A stretch of 64,000 nt of DNA from Saccoglossus kowalevskii (Eukaryota > Hemichordata > Enteropneusta > Harrimaniidae), in assembly GCF_000003605.2 (NCBI RefSeq), contig NW_003130861.1, positions 321,112-385,111 on the forward strand. Direction: 5' to 3'. This document shows, in pieces, positions 21,422 to 33,300 of this stretch. A program made the translations under genes and the position numbers. Every line of letters starts with the position of its first letter. Positions within the stretch are counted from its first letter, which is position 1. The notes under the pieces were generated by a model, which was not told the origin of the DNA, ran no database searches, and saw only the letters and a list, made by a program, of their open reading frames with translations.

Positions 21422-22712
21422 TGCCGGACGATTCGGCCCCTTACGTTTCGGCTCCGGACGTTTCGGCCTAAGTAGAGTTCGATGGTAAGATGATCTTAGC
21501 CACGGAGTGAAACTATTCTAAATGAAAGGGAATATGTTTTGCAATCAACGATTTTTTTACGTTTGCTTCTTCTACTATTCGTGTAGTTGCATGTAATAGC
21601 ATTCTTGTCTTTCTGCGAATGTGTGTTCGTTTACTCACGTGTCACCTGGCACCTTTAATATTAGCTGTACAGTAGATCTGCATTTCTCGTTTGTAGAATA
21701 GCTTAAGCAGTTAACACTATATGCTTAAGCAACTATATATTAATATTTCTGTAAACAACTCTATGCCGACATCACGTAATAGACTATGTATTAAATATTT
21801 CTGTAAACAACTCTATGCCGACATCATAGAGTATGTATTAAATATTTCTGTGAACAACTCTATGCCGACATCACGTAATAGACTATGTATTAAATATTTC
21901 TGTGAACAACTCTATGCCGACATCATAGACTATGTATTAAATATTTCTGTGAACAACTCTATGCCGACATCATAGACTATGTATTAAATATTTCTGTGAA
22001 CAACTCTATGCCGACATCATAGACTATGTATTAAATATTTCTGTAAACAACTCTATGCCGACATCACGTAATAGACTATGTATTAAATATTTCTGTAAAC
22101 AACTCTATGCCGACATCACGTAATAGACTATGTATTAAATGTTTCTGTAAACAACTCTATGCCGACATCATAGAGTATGTATTAAATATTTCTGTAAACA
22201 ACTCTATGCCGACATCACGTAATAGACTATGTATTAAATATTTCTGTAAACAACTCTATGCCGACATCACGTAATAGACTATGTATTAAATGTTTCTGTA
22301 AACAACTCTATGCCGACATCATAGACTATGTATTAAATGTTTCTGTAAACAACTCTATGCCGACATCACGTAATAGACTATGTATTAAATATTTCTGTGA
22401 ACAAATATAAATCAACAAATAACTTATACCGTCACTTATTGTTATGAAATAATGGATTTCAACACTTATAACGATAGGTGTGAATTTCACGAGAAAGAAC
22501 AATAAAAGTGTTTTTTATGTTACCACCTCTGTTTGCTAGATGAGATTGGGAGATATTCCTGTATGGCTTCACTAATGTCGGCAACATTACTTGTAACGCT
22601 AATTTCACATACTCACAGAGTACTGGAGATCGTTTATTTTATAGAAGAGAGCCACGGGCCGAAACGTCCGCCCTGGCCGAAACATCCGTAGCCGAAACGT
22701 CCGTCCACCGAC
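21422..22712. mobile_element. Inverted-repeat element with a minisatellite core
   Basis: The left end (about 21422-21470) carries three variants of a CGGACGTTTCGGCC motif and the right end (about 22655-22710) carries three in the opposite orientation (GGCCGAAACGTCCG). Between them is the 47/52-bp tandem array at 21735-22405. Inverted subterminal repeats around a tandem core are known from non-autonomous elements of marine invertebrates. No gene is inside. Confidence 0.6.
21735..22405. repeat. Minisatellite, 47- and 52-bp units, about 13 copies
   Basis: The unit core is AACAACTCTATGCCGACATC. Successive cores start at 21761, 21813, 21860, 21912, 21959, 22006, 22053, 22105, 22157, 22204, 22256, 22308 and 22355. 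Two unit forms alternate irregularly: 52 bp with CACGTAATAGAC and 47 bp lacking the CGTAA insertion. High identity suggests recent expansion. An 84-codon frame through it is a by-product of the repeat. Confidence 0.95.
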
Positions 22713-24161
22713 AAAACACATGGTCACATGATGTCAGATAACAGAGACCAGTTTAATCGCTTAACCACATATCACGTGCGTGCCAGGGCGTAGAACGATT
22801 TTCATGATACTGATAGACATTTGAATTAACACAAACCAGAAAATAATATATGCATTTTTAATTAATTTCAAAAGAATGATACGACCATGTTATAGTTCAT
22901 TTTTTACAACTGAATTTGTGCAATTATTAGGAAGTTTACTAAGTACAAACTGAGTAAAAATTCTGTACTTCCATGGGGAAGTAAAGAAACTGTTATACCT
23001 AATACACAAGTAATAGAGTAATCGTGCATCGCTGAGTGGATGGGAAGAAAGAGCATGTTTATAGACGTCCACATTATACGCTTGTCATAGAAATTCCTCT
23101 CTACTCCAAGCAAATAAACATTACATAACAACTCATGTTTATCCACTGTAATTTGAGTTTCATTGGTAGTACACTTGACATGTGGTTATATTAGAGAACA
23201 ACGCATGCGTGATTGGCTCGACGTCGATACAATACAGTGACAAGACACGTGTAATATCGTCTTTCTTCTTAACAGGTCGAGCATTGCCAAATAGCGGTCT
23301 TCGTACCATTCATAATCACAGCACTGTTGTCATGGTTAGCTGAAATTAAAACACGCATCCGCATAAGAAACCAATTGGAAAGTCGGGAGTAAGTTCAATT
23401 CAGTCACACCGAGCGATAATATTCAACTCAATGAATTAATCACGTGACATATATAAGAATCGATTTACTCGGCTTTTGTCAATAAAGCCAACGTCTAATA
23501 ATGAAATGTACGTATTTAATTATTAACAAAGGGAGACTTTTAAACGAACTATGGTTCATTGTGCACGTTTGTCGTTTATTTACCGCTATATCATGTTGCT
23601 AATATGACAGCCCCGTTATATTTATTAAATTGTTGTTTTCCGTAAAAGGTCTCCTGGCTACGTCATAAACACGCCTCTCTACAATCAACCAAAATTTTTG
23701 TTTGCGACATGTATGAGATTGACTTTAATCACGTGTTTGTAAAATGTATTTAAGCTATTGCAAAGGTGAATTACCCTGTGTCTACATTAGCAACTGTCGA
23801 TTCGAGGACACGTATTTTATTTCTCATACACCTTAGAAAGGTGAATATTTGTGTGTTTTGTGCACACATATAGGCGAGAATCTATGTGGCGCTCCAATTT
23901 CCTAACTCCTTGCTGTTATTTTAGCAATATCTCATTGTGGTCGACTAAAGGGCGCAAGATTATGGTTATTTTTTACCGTGCGCAGAATTTAAATCGCCAT
24001 GCCACACGACTGTTAATGACAACCCATAGTGTGTGTTATGTTTTGCATATTATGAATATTGAAAGAGAAATGCCACATAGATTCTACAAGCCACTTGTTA
24101 TCTGGTTACCTACACCAGTGTGGATGTGCGTAATATCTTGTCAAAACATTATAGCTAAGTG
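22713..24161. other. Intergenic region between lectin genes A and B
   Basis: Contains the likely 3' UTR of gene B. No F-type lectin exon homologous to those of gene A was found here, supporting the view that gene B ends at 24162. Confidence 0.5.
23816..23821 (-). terminator. Candidate poly(A) signal of gene B
   Basis: AATAAA on the minus strand, about 340 nt past the proposed stop codon of gene B. Confidence 0.4.
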
Positions 24162-24355
24162 TTACAAACCTGTTGGCACGACTGAGTAGACGACCATATC
24201 TACGTCAGCGCTTGCAGTATCCCACAATTCTTTGCGAATGCTGTACCAGGAGTTTCCATCGTCATTGCTGATCAAGTATGCATTTGTGTTGTGTGATATC
24301 CCATAATATTCACTACTATTCCACCCAATAACGTTCACCGCACCAGGAGTTATTG
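24162..24355 (-). CDS. Gene B last exon: post-lectin module and stop
   Basis: Encodes GWNSSEYYGISHNTNAYLIS then NDDGNSWYSIRKELW, ending VVPTGL-stop. The homologous exon in gene A splices on at the equivalent Gly; here a weaker GTTTGT donor is present but reading through gives an immediate stop. Confidence 0.75.
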
Positions 24356-27300
24356 CTAGAATAAACGAGTTTAGAATTACACTGTAAACTGTACATGTGC
24401 TGTATACGTTAACTAATGAAGATCGAACAACATCTGAAGTGAACATAATTTCCAACAGTCTCGAAAAGTTAATTTTAGTTACAAACACTATTATGAAAGT
24501 AAAATTAAATGAACTATCCCCTTCTCCGGTTCAAAGCCATGTAATTGGATAGCATACAACTTGGTATGTAGAAAATGACATGTTGACTACAACACAGGGT
24601 CGTTTATTTTTACGAGTTAACTTACCTGACATTCTACCATCCACGTTGAGCCTTGAACAAGCACTTCCTCCCTGTCTAATGATAATGTAGATCAAATAAG
24701 TTATTTATTTATTATTAAAACGTGAGCTAATATCTACGTACACAATAAGTGTAATTCCAGTCTTGAGATTGAGTGTTTATGTTTATTATAGTTCTGCTTG
24801 TAGTTGATTTCTTTTTTCTCATTGGAATATGTTCACGGAGTTTATAGTACTTCATGTAGACCCGGATTTATGGGTTTTACAGAAAACGAATCTTCGTACG
24901 CCTTTTTATAGTCAAGCATTCACGGCTTCATTTGGTTGGAATTCACAAGTATTTTTTTATACATTAAATGCTGTGAACGAACCATATACTCAATATACTT
25001 TACAAAACGAGCACTAGGTCGGAGAGTGTGTATATGTCCATACTAAATGTATACTTATAATGTATGTATGTATATATAGATCATTGGAATGTTAGCTTTA
25101 TGGTCACAGTGTTTTCCCCCCTCCCCGCTCGTGTGACACACGTCCAAGTCCGCTTCTGATCGTTACAACAAGTAGTAATCACCAATACCTATAATTTTCA
25201 CAAACGTAATATTGGATGTAAGTACCTGGGTACAATGTCGTCGCATGTTATAGACCACTGTCCATTCACATCATCCAAAAACTGTCTTGCATTGTAGTCT
25301 GAAATATGAACGTATTATTTCATTTCGTGTTTGTAAAATGATCGTGTTTTTCGAGGAAAGCCAGCGGCAACCTCTCTAACAGCGAGAAACTGTTAATATA
25401 AATCGAATTTCTGTCGTAACTAATCTAGCGGAAGGAGGATTGCTGCAAGATTGACAACATTTGTTTAAAGGTCATTAACTCCATATTTGAACATGAACAT
25501 CAAACCAGTACATGCAATGTTCCATTCGGTGGACGGTTTTACAAACGGACGTGGAGGGCGGGTAACTATAGCAAGAAGTGAATATCGGCATCAATTAACA
25601 GAACTACAAGAGTACGAAACATTGATGAACAGACGAGTAGCAAGACGATGCACGTTGTGGTCCGCAGTTTATTCTTACCTTCAACTGGATCTACTGCATT
25701 TAGCGTATATGATACTGTGGGCGCTTGCTCACCTAAAAAAGGAAAGACAATGTAGGTTACCTATAACATTAATGTACTCATGCAATTATATAAATGATTG
25801 TAAAATATATGCCGGGAAAATAATAAATGTTAAAAAAGCGGCACGAATGTACTTGTTAACTCCGCATATAAAAATTTACGTCATCTTTTCGACCAACAAT
25901 TATAGATACCGTCATAAAATGTACCTCTAGTTTCGCATATGTAATCGACTGCATCGAGACATGAGCGCGTGCCCCATTTGTCGCTATAGCTACCGCCGAT
26001 AACAGCACAGTGATACCCGTCTGATGGCTCTCCTGCGGCCCAGTTACTGTAAGATAGGTACGTCTCATCGTGCCATTGGAATATATCCTCAGTTATTAAG
26101 TCGTTGCTTCCGATCCAAAATTCTTTATTCGGGTCAGTGACGTAATTGTTGAATATAAAGCTGTTCTCTGCAGCGTCGTTGATAATGACTAGACTTCCGC
26201 CCTCAGTGGAGCATTGGGAGACGGCCTGTTGCCATGCAACGCCTGTGCCTGACTGAGAATAACAGGACGTTCCATGTTGTAGTTGGCTTGATGTACAATC
26301 TTAAGAAATCAGAGAGGGTAGAGTCAATTTATTTCTTATCGTGACAAATGATTTTTTTGGAATATTTGAAACTGCGCTTGAATTATACGATTCAATATTG
26401 TAGCACATTTAGTGTAGGCTCATTTGTCATGAACTAAACATTCGTGTATTAATTTTGGTAAAAGCAAAATCTCACCCGATTCTGTTAGAATATTATATAG
26501 ACATAAGAAAAAATAGGGTGTCATTTTTTTCTCTCTTTCTGACACCCTGAAATCCAAGATGGCTTCCACACTACAAAAAGGGGGTAAATTGGACATTATG
26601 GGCGAGCTAAATCTGATTCTAATATGTTTTTCACCATCTATTTCTTGTAAAAGAGCAGGTAGAGATTCCCACATGGATGTCAACTTCCCTATAACTACTA
26701 ATCTTATATTTTGTGAAGTTTCAGCCAGACCTACCATCTAAAATTAAATATGGCGTCCTGAAAATCAATGTTTAAGGTAGTTTGCTACCATTTCTAGCGG
26801 TCAAAATCTCATCACAATATTTTATTTCCAAATTGATATATAATTATTCATTATGGCACTAATGATCAACTTTTTTTTAGTTCAGAGAAGAAATGTTTTC
26901 AAAGATAAACTACATAAAATATAAAAAAAATTCCATTTTAAAAATATCTCCATAGGAAACCATTGTAAAGCATTATTTGATAAAAAAATATTTTGAATCT
27001 AGAAATTGTTTTAATATTTCATGACAATAATTCGTATACCCAAGGTTATTATATATGATTTTTTCATCCTATGTCACCATGCAAATCTTGAGATATGATG
27101 AAATATTATTCCCATAGGACCCAATGGTAAAAAGTTTAATTTTCATGAATTTTGTCCTAATGTTGTCGTGAAAGTAATACAGTGACCATAAATTTTCTTT
27201 ATGAATTCATAAGTACTGTATGAAATATTATGGAAATCTGACATTAAATTCAAATGGTGGCAAACTACCTTAAATGCAGTTGCTGGACGCAGTTGTTCCA

Positions 27301-30300
27301 TATTAGATATATAAGGTTGTTTTATATATACATTTCATTGTATTTGCAGGAAAAAAGTGCCCACAGGAAACACAATGTAGCTTAGAATCCATAATTAACC
27401 AACATGGCAGAATTTTCATCTAAAAAGAGGTCAAAAAACTGTGGATTTTAAACTTTGCTTCATTTCTCAAGTGAGCAGCAGACAAACAGATTATACAAAC
27501 TATGTGCTTCATCCTTCTTTGTCCTCAGTAGAAAAACTAATTAATACAACTGATGTTCGATGCTCATACGGAGGAAACAGAGTTCTCTGCATTAAAGGAT
27601 CGCTTAAGTGGTTTGTCTGTTGATAATCTGCTACAGAAAAGTGTTTCGTACCACAAGACTTGTTACAAAGATCTCACAAATAAAACATACATTAAACGAG
27701 CAAAAATCAGATATGAGAAAGGACAATCAACAGGAAATGCAAGTGCCGTAAAACAAAAGAAAAGAGGACGACCATCAAAATCTACACCTACATGTACTTC
27801 CAAGTCACAACCTACATGTACCAGGNNNNNNNNNNNNNNNNNNNNNNNNNNNNNNNNNNNNNNNNNNNNNNNNNNNNNNNNNNNNNNNNNNNNNNNNNNN
27901 NNNNNNNNNNNNNNNNNNNNNNNNNNNNNNNNNNNNNNNNNNNNNNNNNNNNNNNNNNNNNNNNNNNNNNNNNNNNNNNNNNNNNNNNNNNNNNNNNNNN
28001 NNNNNNNNNNNNNNNNNNNNNNNNNNNNNNNNNNNNNNNNNNNNNNNNNNNNNNNNNNNNNNNNNNNNNNNNNNNNNNNNNNNNNNNNNNNNNNNNNNNN
28101 NNNNNNNNNNNNNNNNNNNNNNNNNNNGGATGTGTGTTATTTGCCAAGAAGACAAATCATACAAATTGCATGATGTCTCAACTGAAAACATGGGAGCTCA
28201 GCTCAAGGCAATTGGTCATCAGACAGCAAATGAACAGTTGAAAGTCAGAATGAGCAATGTTGTTGCATCATCTGATCTTTTAACAGCAGTTGCAGAGGAC
28301 ATGAAGTGCTTAAGCCATGCAAAGAGAGACATAGAAAAGGCTAACAGGCAACTATCAAAACATCCTATCCAGTTTGCACAGTTAGTGTCCCATCTTGAGA
28401 TGCTCGACATGGTAGAAACGGAAATTAACAACACAACTCGTGAATCTGTTTTGAATATGAATGACATTGAAAAATCATATGTGCTTTTGCTAGATGCAAA
28501 CAGGTTTTCTTTGCCTGATCATCCAAGATACAAACCATACCTAAAGCAACTAATTTTGGACAATATCCCTGATGTGCATTTCACCAGACCTCCAGACAAA
28601 ACCAAACCAGAACAAGTACTTTCTACAAAGTCCAAGGAAACCCTGTTAGCCAGTGCTCTTGATAATGACCCGAATAACCTAAGAGAAGATGTGAAGGTCC
28701 TTATGAAAGCAGCTAAAATTCTAAGGAGACACATTGCAACTGCAACTCCGTGGAAATTTCAAGGAACATTAGATAATTATGAACCACCTGCTTTGCTCCA
28801 ACTATTCTGCAAACATGCTATCCAAGGCTTGCATGAAGTTAAAACTACCATCAGTGCAGAGTCCATGAACCAAAGTGTATCTGTGCTGGCACAGCATTTC
28901 GTGAGTTCATACAAAAGTGAACAGCAGGTTACTTCAAGGCATTCATGTCTTGTGAAGATCAAATCTTGGAATCATTATCAATGCTAGGAAATGACAATAA
29001 TCTTTCCCCTGATGCATGCTCCCAGCTAGAACGCTTTGTTTGTGTGCTGTATCGATCAAAAATCCACACAAAAGTAAATGAGCTTCGCTGGTTCCTCTAC
29101 TCAAATCGTGCAGCCGAAGGAGAAAACCTTCCACCAACTTCAGGTTCACTGGAATTGCATATTCGTCGCGCACACTACATAGCCATGATTTGGAAGAAAG
29201 CTAATAAAAATCACCCAAGCCTCCCAGCACCTACTGCATTTGGTTGGACACTTGACGCAGGTTCAAGAAACTTCTCTCCTGTTCGATGTATGAATCCACC
29301 AGCTCCTCAGGCAGTACTGCACCTAATAAAGTGCGGATGCAAACGTGGATGTGAAGGAAGGTGTAGTTGTCGCAAAAACAATATCCCCTGTACAGAAGTA
29401 TGTGGATGTTGGGCATTCACTTGCAACAACAAAACAAGTCAACCAGGGATAAATGATGAGTGTGAAGACGATTGATGTATATTTCTAAATTCACACTTAT
29501 GCTGTTGTATATGTGACTTTGTGACATTTTGTGATTAATACAATAACTGAACAATAACTAACGTTGTTTTAAAATATAATTTTGTAGATTTGTTTTTTGA
29601 CTTTATCATGCAATACATTAGTTTAATCAAACAGCTATTTTGTTTGTACATTTATTTCCAATATCATTGTATAGATTACGGTGTTCAATTCAATAGAATT
29701 CAGAATGGAAGCCATCTTGACCATAGGCATGTAAATCATAATTTTAGCCTAAATTTGAATATTGCATTGCTTTCCTTGTGTCCAAAAACCTATATCTAGA
29801 CACTTTGTTTGAGTTATAACATGTGTACGAGTCAATATATTCAATTATTGCTAAACGGCGGCCATTTTGGACGCCATCTTGGATTTCAGACCCTAATTTT
29901 TATTAAAGCTTATGATATCTTCTTTTAAAATCAAGTAACTTTTTGCTTTTACCAAAAAAAATACACGAAATTACAAATGATCCTAGACTAATTGTGGAAA
30001 TTGCCTTTGTGATTTTTTTCTCGCATCAAAAATCATTTTCGTTTTTGGTTGCAAATACATCCACAATTACCAATATTAGAATTATTATTGTGTATCAGTT
30101 TTCGTCATATTTTCGTCTTAAATTGAAACAATGGTCATGTTTCTGATTGTTCAATACAACAGGTTCTATCACATCGTAGATTTATATTTTAAAATACCTG
30201 TGAATTTCTTGTGAATTGATGTTGTTTGTGTACTTCATGTTGTTTGTGAATCAAAATCGACGACTTATGTCATTGTTTCGTTAGACAAACACCGTGCCCT

Positions 30301-33300
30301 GTTACCGGCATTTTTGTGTCATGTATATTGTCAACATTATTGTTAAAATACCTGGAACCTGGTACGTTACTTGTATAAAGCCACCACCCATCGACAGCGT
30401 ATTCGTTGACGTCCGTGTACTCTTATATAATATATCAACAACACCGATAAAAATATAGACACCGCCATTCTGTAGTTCATCCGGGTCGATATTAAAGGTA
30501 AGTTGAAGTTCCACTTGTTCGATGAAGGTAACACTGTCAAACTAAATGAAAAAACAAATATTTAATTTTAAACATTTTGGTTACGTAAAAATACATCGAT
30601 GCCCATTACATAAAAGTAGTTGGTTTCAACCAGTGTTGTTTCTGTTACACTGAGACAACAGTCAAATCACTACATTCGCCACACAGCTCGCGATCAGAGT
30701 TCCAGGAAACAGTAAACTGTACACAGGTTGTACGTGTTGATTAGGATCCATATCGAACAAGTCGACGTAGCGCGACGACTGTGGCGTTTGAAGCCCTCCT
30801 TTAAGATGCTAGTCTCAAGTCTCTAATGACTTAAATGTGATTAGAAACAGTGTATCACCTTAATGTGAGTTATATATCCATTCTGACTAATAAGTGATGG
30901 CCCCGTCTCGATTGTTTCGTTATTCCATGTACAATCGCTGTATTTAACGTACGGGGTGCTGATGACGCTGATTGTGACGTCATGTGCGTAGGCATCTGAG
31001 TCGGTTTGATGGTGTAATATAATCTGAGCACTGACGTTGTCTCTGAGAAAGAAAAGAACTTTCAAAATAAAGCGTATACTGATATTTAAATGGGGTTATT
31101 TGAGTGTCACGTTTCAACAATCACTACTAATTCAACACGTTATATACTATGAGAAAAATGAGATACTTTCAACCCTGTTTTACATACCAGATACGTCTCT
31201 ATATCGCACTTACCACACATAATATACATTTCCCTTTCCCATTTCACCTATATTATAGACCATATATTTAGAAAATATCTCACTGATAAGAGTTGACTGG
31301 GCCCATACTTATTTTCAATCATTGAGCATACTTTCGTTTATAACACCTCAATTACAGACCACATAAATCCGTATTGTACACTGTATTCACTAGTTACAAT
31401 ATAAAAGCACTCTTTTAAAACCAGATATACGTACATATGTATCTTTCACTTATCATCTACATCACACACCAATTCAAATTAATTACTCACCCTCTGTAAT
31501 ATACACCATTTTCATTTATAACACTTGTATTACAGATGAGATTGGGTTGTCTATCCTCGTTCAACAAAGCATAAAATGGTACTTGGGAAGTCAGTATGAG
31601 TGAATTTTCTATGAAACCACCAACTTGAAACCAATACTTGGAACCGTTCTCCATTGAAGGATGGTCTTCCAGACGGATTTTCACCTCGAAAACGAGCGTG
31701 TTCTCAATGTCGGAGACAGCGCCCGCACTGATAAACATGTATTCTGTGAAATTAATGAGGGCGCGATTTATCTCCATCCCTGGTCCCGTCGAGTGATAAG
31801 TTATGAAATCAGCAACGTTACTGCACACGGTGACGTCATTTATCAAATTATCAGGTGGACAGGGTACGTTTGCTCCGATGGAAATCAAGTTAATGTCTGC
31901 GATGGTGAGTGTTACTCTTCCGTCGATAGAGGGAGACAGCATTTCGATGTACCATGGCTGTAGAGACGCCATCGGTAAACTCACACTGAAATCAAAGACT
32001 GCTCTATTGCCAATGGCGACAAAGGAAGAGTTTGGTGCGCCGCTTACGGTAACTACCGGTGGAGAGAAATCGAAGTGAATCATTTGAATTTTAACAGGAT
32101 CCGAGTCGTACTGCGCAAGCGTAGACAGAGGTGACATTATGGTTGGTCTATATGATATTTTGATTGACATAGTCAGTTCCTGTCCCGGTGCTACGCTGTC
32201 TGTAAAGAACAACAACAATACAATGTGTGAATAGTGATATACCGAAATAATATTTTTTTTTTGTCACTTGCAACAATGACAATCAATGTCGGGACATGCA
32301 GGCATTTTTGTTTTGAAAATAATAAAACTCTTTTGAACTTACTTCTTACACCACAGTCCGTACAATCATCTCCATAATCACAGGAAGTCGAAACGGCGTT
32401 TGGACCTCCATCATCACAGTTACCGTCGTTACTGAAGGCTCCACAGTTTTCATTACAAATGTCATTCTCTGTTTGAAAACACCAACAACAGCAATATCAA
32501 CAACGACGATTATGCGTTAGGTATACAATGGATAGCGATAACGATAGGGGTCGTGTTTCATATATAAATATTTCTTCACCATGATAATGTTATTGTTGTA
32601 CGCCAGCTCCACGTGGGTGTTAGAATAATAATAATGAATGTTTTACCTAATATTACTGTAGATAATTCGCCGTATATTCTACAGTCAGTGGCTTGATCTG
32701 CTAAATTTATTTTATTTTCCCACAGACCCGACGTAATTTCGGTTATCTGCAATCATATGAATACAGTTTTGTTTGTAAGTGTAAATGAACAAGCAAACTA
32801 TTTCAGAAAAGTGTACTGTATTTCCGGGACAAACAGTGTAAGAATGATAGGTACAGTAGCTACTTGACAAAATTTTTGCTGTGGTGTTGTTCAAACTCAA
32901 AAGCTAACACGAATACTGCCCGCTATTGGCCTGAATAGCAATATCGCATTTCCTTACCGTAGATGGCGCCGTCGTATCCAGCCAAACATCGCCTATCAGC
33001 TCTGCATACGTCCATGACAACAGAGTGATCTACAATCAAATACGTATTTGTTTATTTGAATATTGATAAAAATATTGGATTATAATTTATCGTAAACTAA
33101 AATATTGACAAAATAATATTTGTTCGATGAAAATGCATTAGTTTGTGTTTATTGATTGTTGTAACATGTACCACAACAATCAGCGTACATGCGTAATAAA
33201 GTTGTTTTGACATCGAACAAACAGTGTGGTGCAAAACATGTCAGAAATAAAACAAAATGAAACTTCATAATAATAATAATGGTAAAAATATTACGTTAAA

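Larger units (their letters stand above)
26340..30060 (+). mobile_element. DNA transposon with long terminal inverted repeats, in an intron of gene B
   Basis: Left sequence 26404-26569 is an imperfect inverted copy of about 29870-29996. Matching blocks in order are TAGG(C/A)TCATTTGT, TTCGTGTATT, TTTTGGTAAAAGCAAAA, AATTAGGGT/AATAGGGT and CTGAAATCCAAGATGGC. Similarity fades outwards, so exact ends and a target duplication are not defined; the outer limits given are approximate. Inside are a nested MITE and a broken intronless CXC-domain gene on the plus strand, antisense to gene B. The superfamily could not be decided because no transposase catalytic motif was seen. Confidence 0.7.

Noticed and set aside
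21721-21975. 84-codon plus-strand frame with repeated ISVNNSMPTS
   Set aside because: Produced by the minisatellite; the frame is lost where unit lengths change.
25487-25930. 147-codon plus-strand frame
   Set aside because: Antisense shadow across gene B linker exon and introns; no domain.
31661-32078. Plus-strand frames of 91-100 codons
   Set aside because: Antisense to the large beta-sandwich exon of gene B.
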